Below are positions 6,345 to 6,865 of a DNA stretch of 6,865 nucleotides, one piece after another (within the stretch, counting starts at the first letter, position 1; every line of letters starts with the position of its first letter). The notes below the pieces were generated by a model, which worked only from the letters and a program-made list of their open reading frames with translations, was not told the DNA's origin and ran no database searches. Position numbers and translations under genes: made by a program. This DNA comes from Gemmatimonadota bacterium (GTDB taxonomy: Bacteria; Gemmatimonadota; Gemmatimonadetes; Gemmatimonadales; Gemmatimonadaceae): positions 1-6,865 of the forward strand of contig JAQBQC010000202.1 in NCBI GenBank assembly GCA_028287205.1, read 5' to 3'.

Positions 6345-6350
6345 ATTGTA
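6345..6350 (-). promoter_or_regulatory. -10-like element immediately upstream of the phosphoesterase start
   Basis: On the minus strand TACAAT (5 of 6 to TATAAT) ends five bases before the phosphoesterase ATG, so transcription would begin about at the A of the start codon. A weak -35 match (TGGAAC) lies 18 bases upstream. The spacer contains the overlapping dyads CGGCGCCG (6352-6359) and CGCCG-T-CGGCG (6355-6365), which could bind a regulator. This would give a leaderless mRNA and fits the missing ribosome-binding site. It rests on one hexamer. Confidence 0.3.
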
Positions 6351-6381
6351 CCGGCGCCGTCGGCGCTCGTTCCAGTGATGG

Positions 6382-6792
6382 TCAATGCCACGCGCCCAGG
6401 ATGGCGCCCATGACGACGAGATACACGAGCTGGTAGCCCGCATCGATCAGGAATACCGAGAACTTCTTGCCGCGGTACACGGTCGCCATCAGCCCGATCG
6501 TCACCGCGAAGCCCAGCCAGATGTGCGCCGCCCACAGCGCGCCGCTTCGCCAGTCGTGGGCGTCGAGATGGTTCAGAAGCATTTGCAGAATCGCCGCCAT
6601 GATGAGCAGGGCCACGAAGGAAATCCCGTACGCGCGCGGCGCGTCGGCCTTCAGCTTCTGCACGTCTTCCGGTGTGTGCGCGTGGGCCGCCATCCATTGT
6701 CTGGCGAAGAGCAGCGGCGAGTACCACAGTCCTCCCAGCAGGAATGCAACGACGGCGGCAACGAAAATCGCGAGCAGGTTGTGCGGTTGCAT
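6382..6792 (-). CDS. DUF1761 domain-containing four-helix membrane protein
   Basis: A 136-residue integral membrane protein with four predicted helices at about residues 5-27, 54-74, 83-104 and 112-133. It matches the DUF1761 family over its whole length: 'VVAFLLGGLWYSPLLFARQWM' near the N-terminus, 'AYGISFVALLIMAAILQ', 'WLGFAVTIGLMATVYRGKK' and the closing 'LIDAGYQLVYLVVMGAILGAW'. The molecular function of the family is not known. The frame extends 21 codons further upstream to 6855, but the ATG at 6792 is preferred because it has GGAG six bases upstream and puts helix 1 at the N-terminus, as is usual in the family. It precedes the phosphoesterase gene on the same strand with a 42-base gap; the two may be co-transcribed or, given the -10-like element in the gap, transcribed separately. 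Confidence 0.9.
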   Translation of the reverse strand: MQPHNLLAIFVAAVVAFLLGGLWYSPLLFARQWMAAHAHTPEDVQKLKADAPRAYGISFVALLIMAAILQMLLNHLDAHDWRSGALWAAHIWLGFAVTIGLMATVYRGKKFSVFLIDAGYQLVYLVVMGAILGAWH

Positions 6793-6865
6793 GCGAGTCT
6801 CCGGCGAGTGGCGCGAGACGTGTCGGGAGCCGGGAAGAACGTAAAGGCCGAGCATCCGTGACGGA

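Noticed and set aside
6855..6865. TCCGT-G-ACGGA dyad at the window edge
   Set aside because: Only five pairs, and truncated context; too little sequence to interpret.

Overview
The window is about 6.9 kb of GC-rich bacterial DNA with ordinary gene density and no RNA gene, mobile element or CRISPR array that I can see. It most resembles a Gemmatimonadota-type (or similar soil bacterium) chromosome. That placement is an inference from the GC-rich coding style and from the N-terminal domain of the large secreted lipoprotein, a paired-cysteine beta-rich segment ending in a 'YLVVPEFATS'-like stretch that I associate with secreted proteins of that phylum. No marker gene fixes the taxonomy.

Layout from left to right. 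(1) A minus-strand pair: a membrane-SRPBCC fusion protein (384-1433) followed 61 bases later by the first 107 residues of a zinc-dependent alcohol/formaldehyde dehydrogenase (1-322, cut by the window edge). Each has its own Shine-Dalgarno sequence, and they probably form one transcript. (2) A divergent plus-strand gene for a multi-pass GT87/DUF2029 mannosyltransferase-like membrane enzyme (about 1700-2980; start uncertain). (3) A convergent minus-strand gene (2937-4694) for a secreted lipoprotein with an HEVQH zinc-peptidase motif resembling family M30 (hyicolysin). Its 3' end overlaps the glycosyltransferase gene by 44 bases. (4) A 238-bp divergent intergenic region with a cluster of short dyads, leading into a plus-strand gene for an 80-residue conserved protein with an N-terminal coiled coil (4933-5175). 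(5) A compact convergent junction with a 9-bp stem-loop, then a minus-strand pair: a secreted PF04185 phosphoesterase (phospholipase C / acid phosphatase type, 5194-6339) and, 42 bases upstream of it, a four-helix DUF1761 membrane protein (6382-6792).

The genes do not form one obvious pathway. A loose theme is the cell envelope and exterior: a GT-C glycosyltransferase, a lipoprotein protease, an exported phosphoesterase and two small membrane proteins. I found no convincing new multi-gene system. The observations most worth checking are the membrane-SRPBCC/dehydrogenase pair, the HEVQH lipoprotein, the small conserved coiled-coil protein, the dyad cluster between 4868 and 4910, and a possibly leaderless start of the phosphoesterase.
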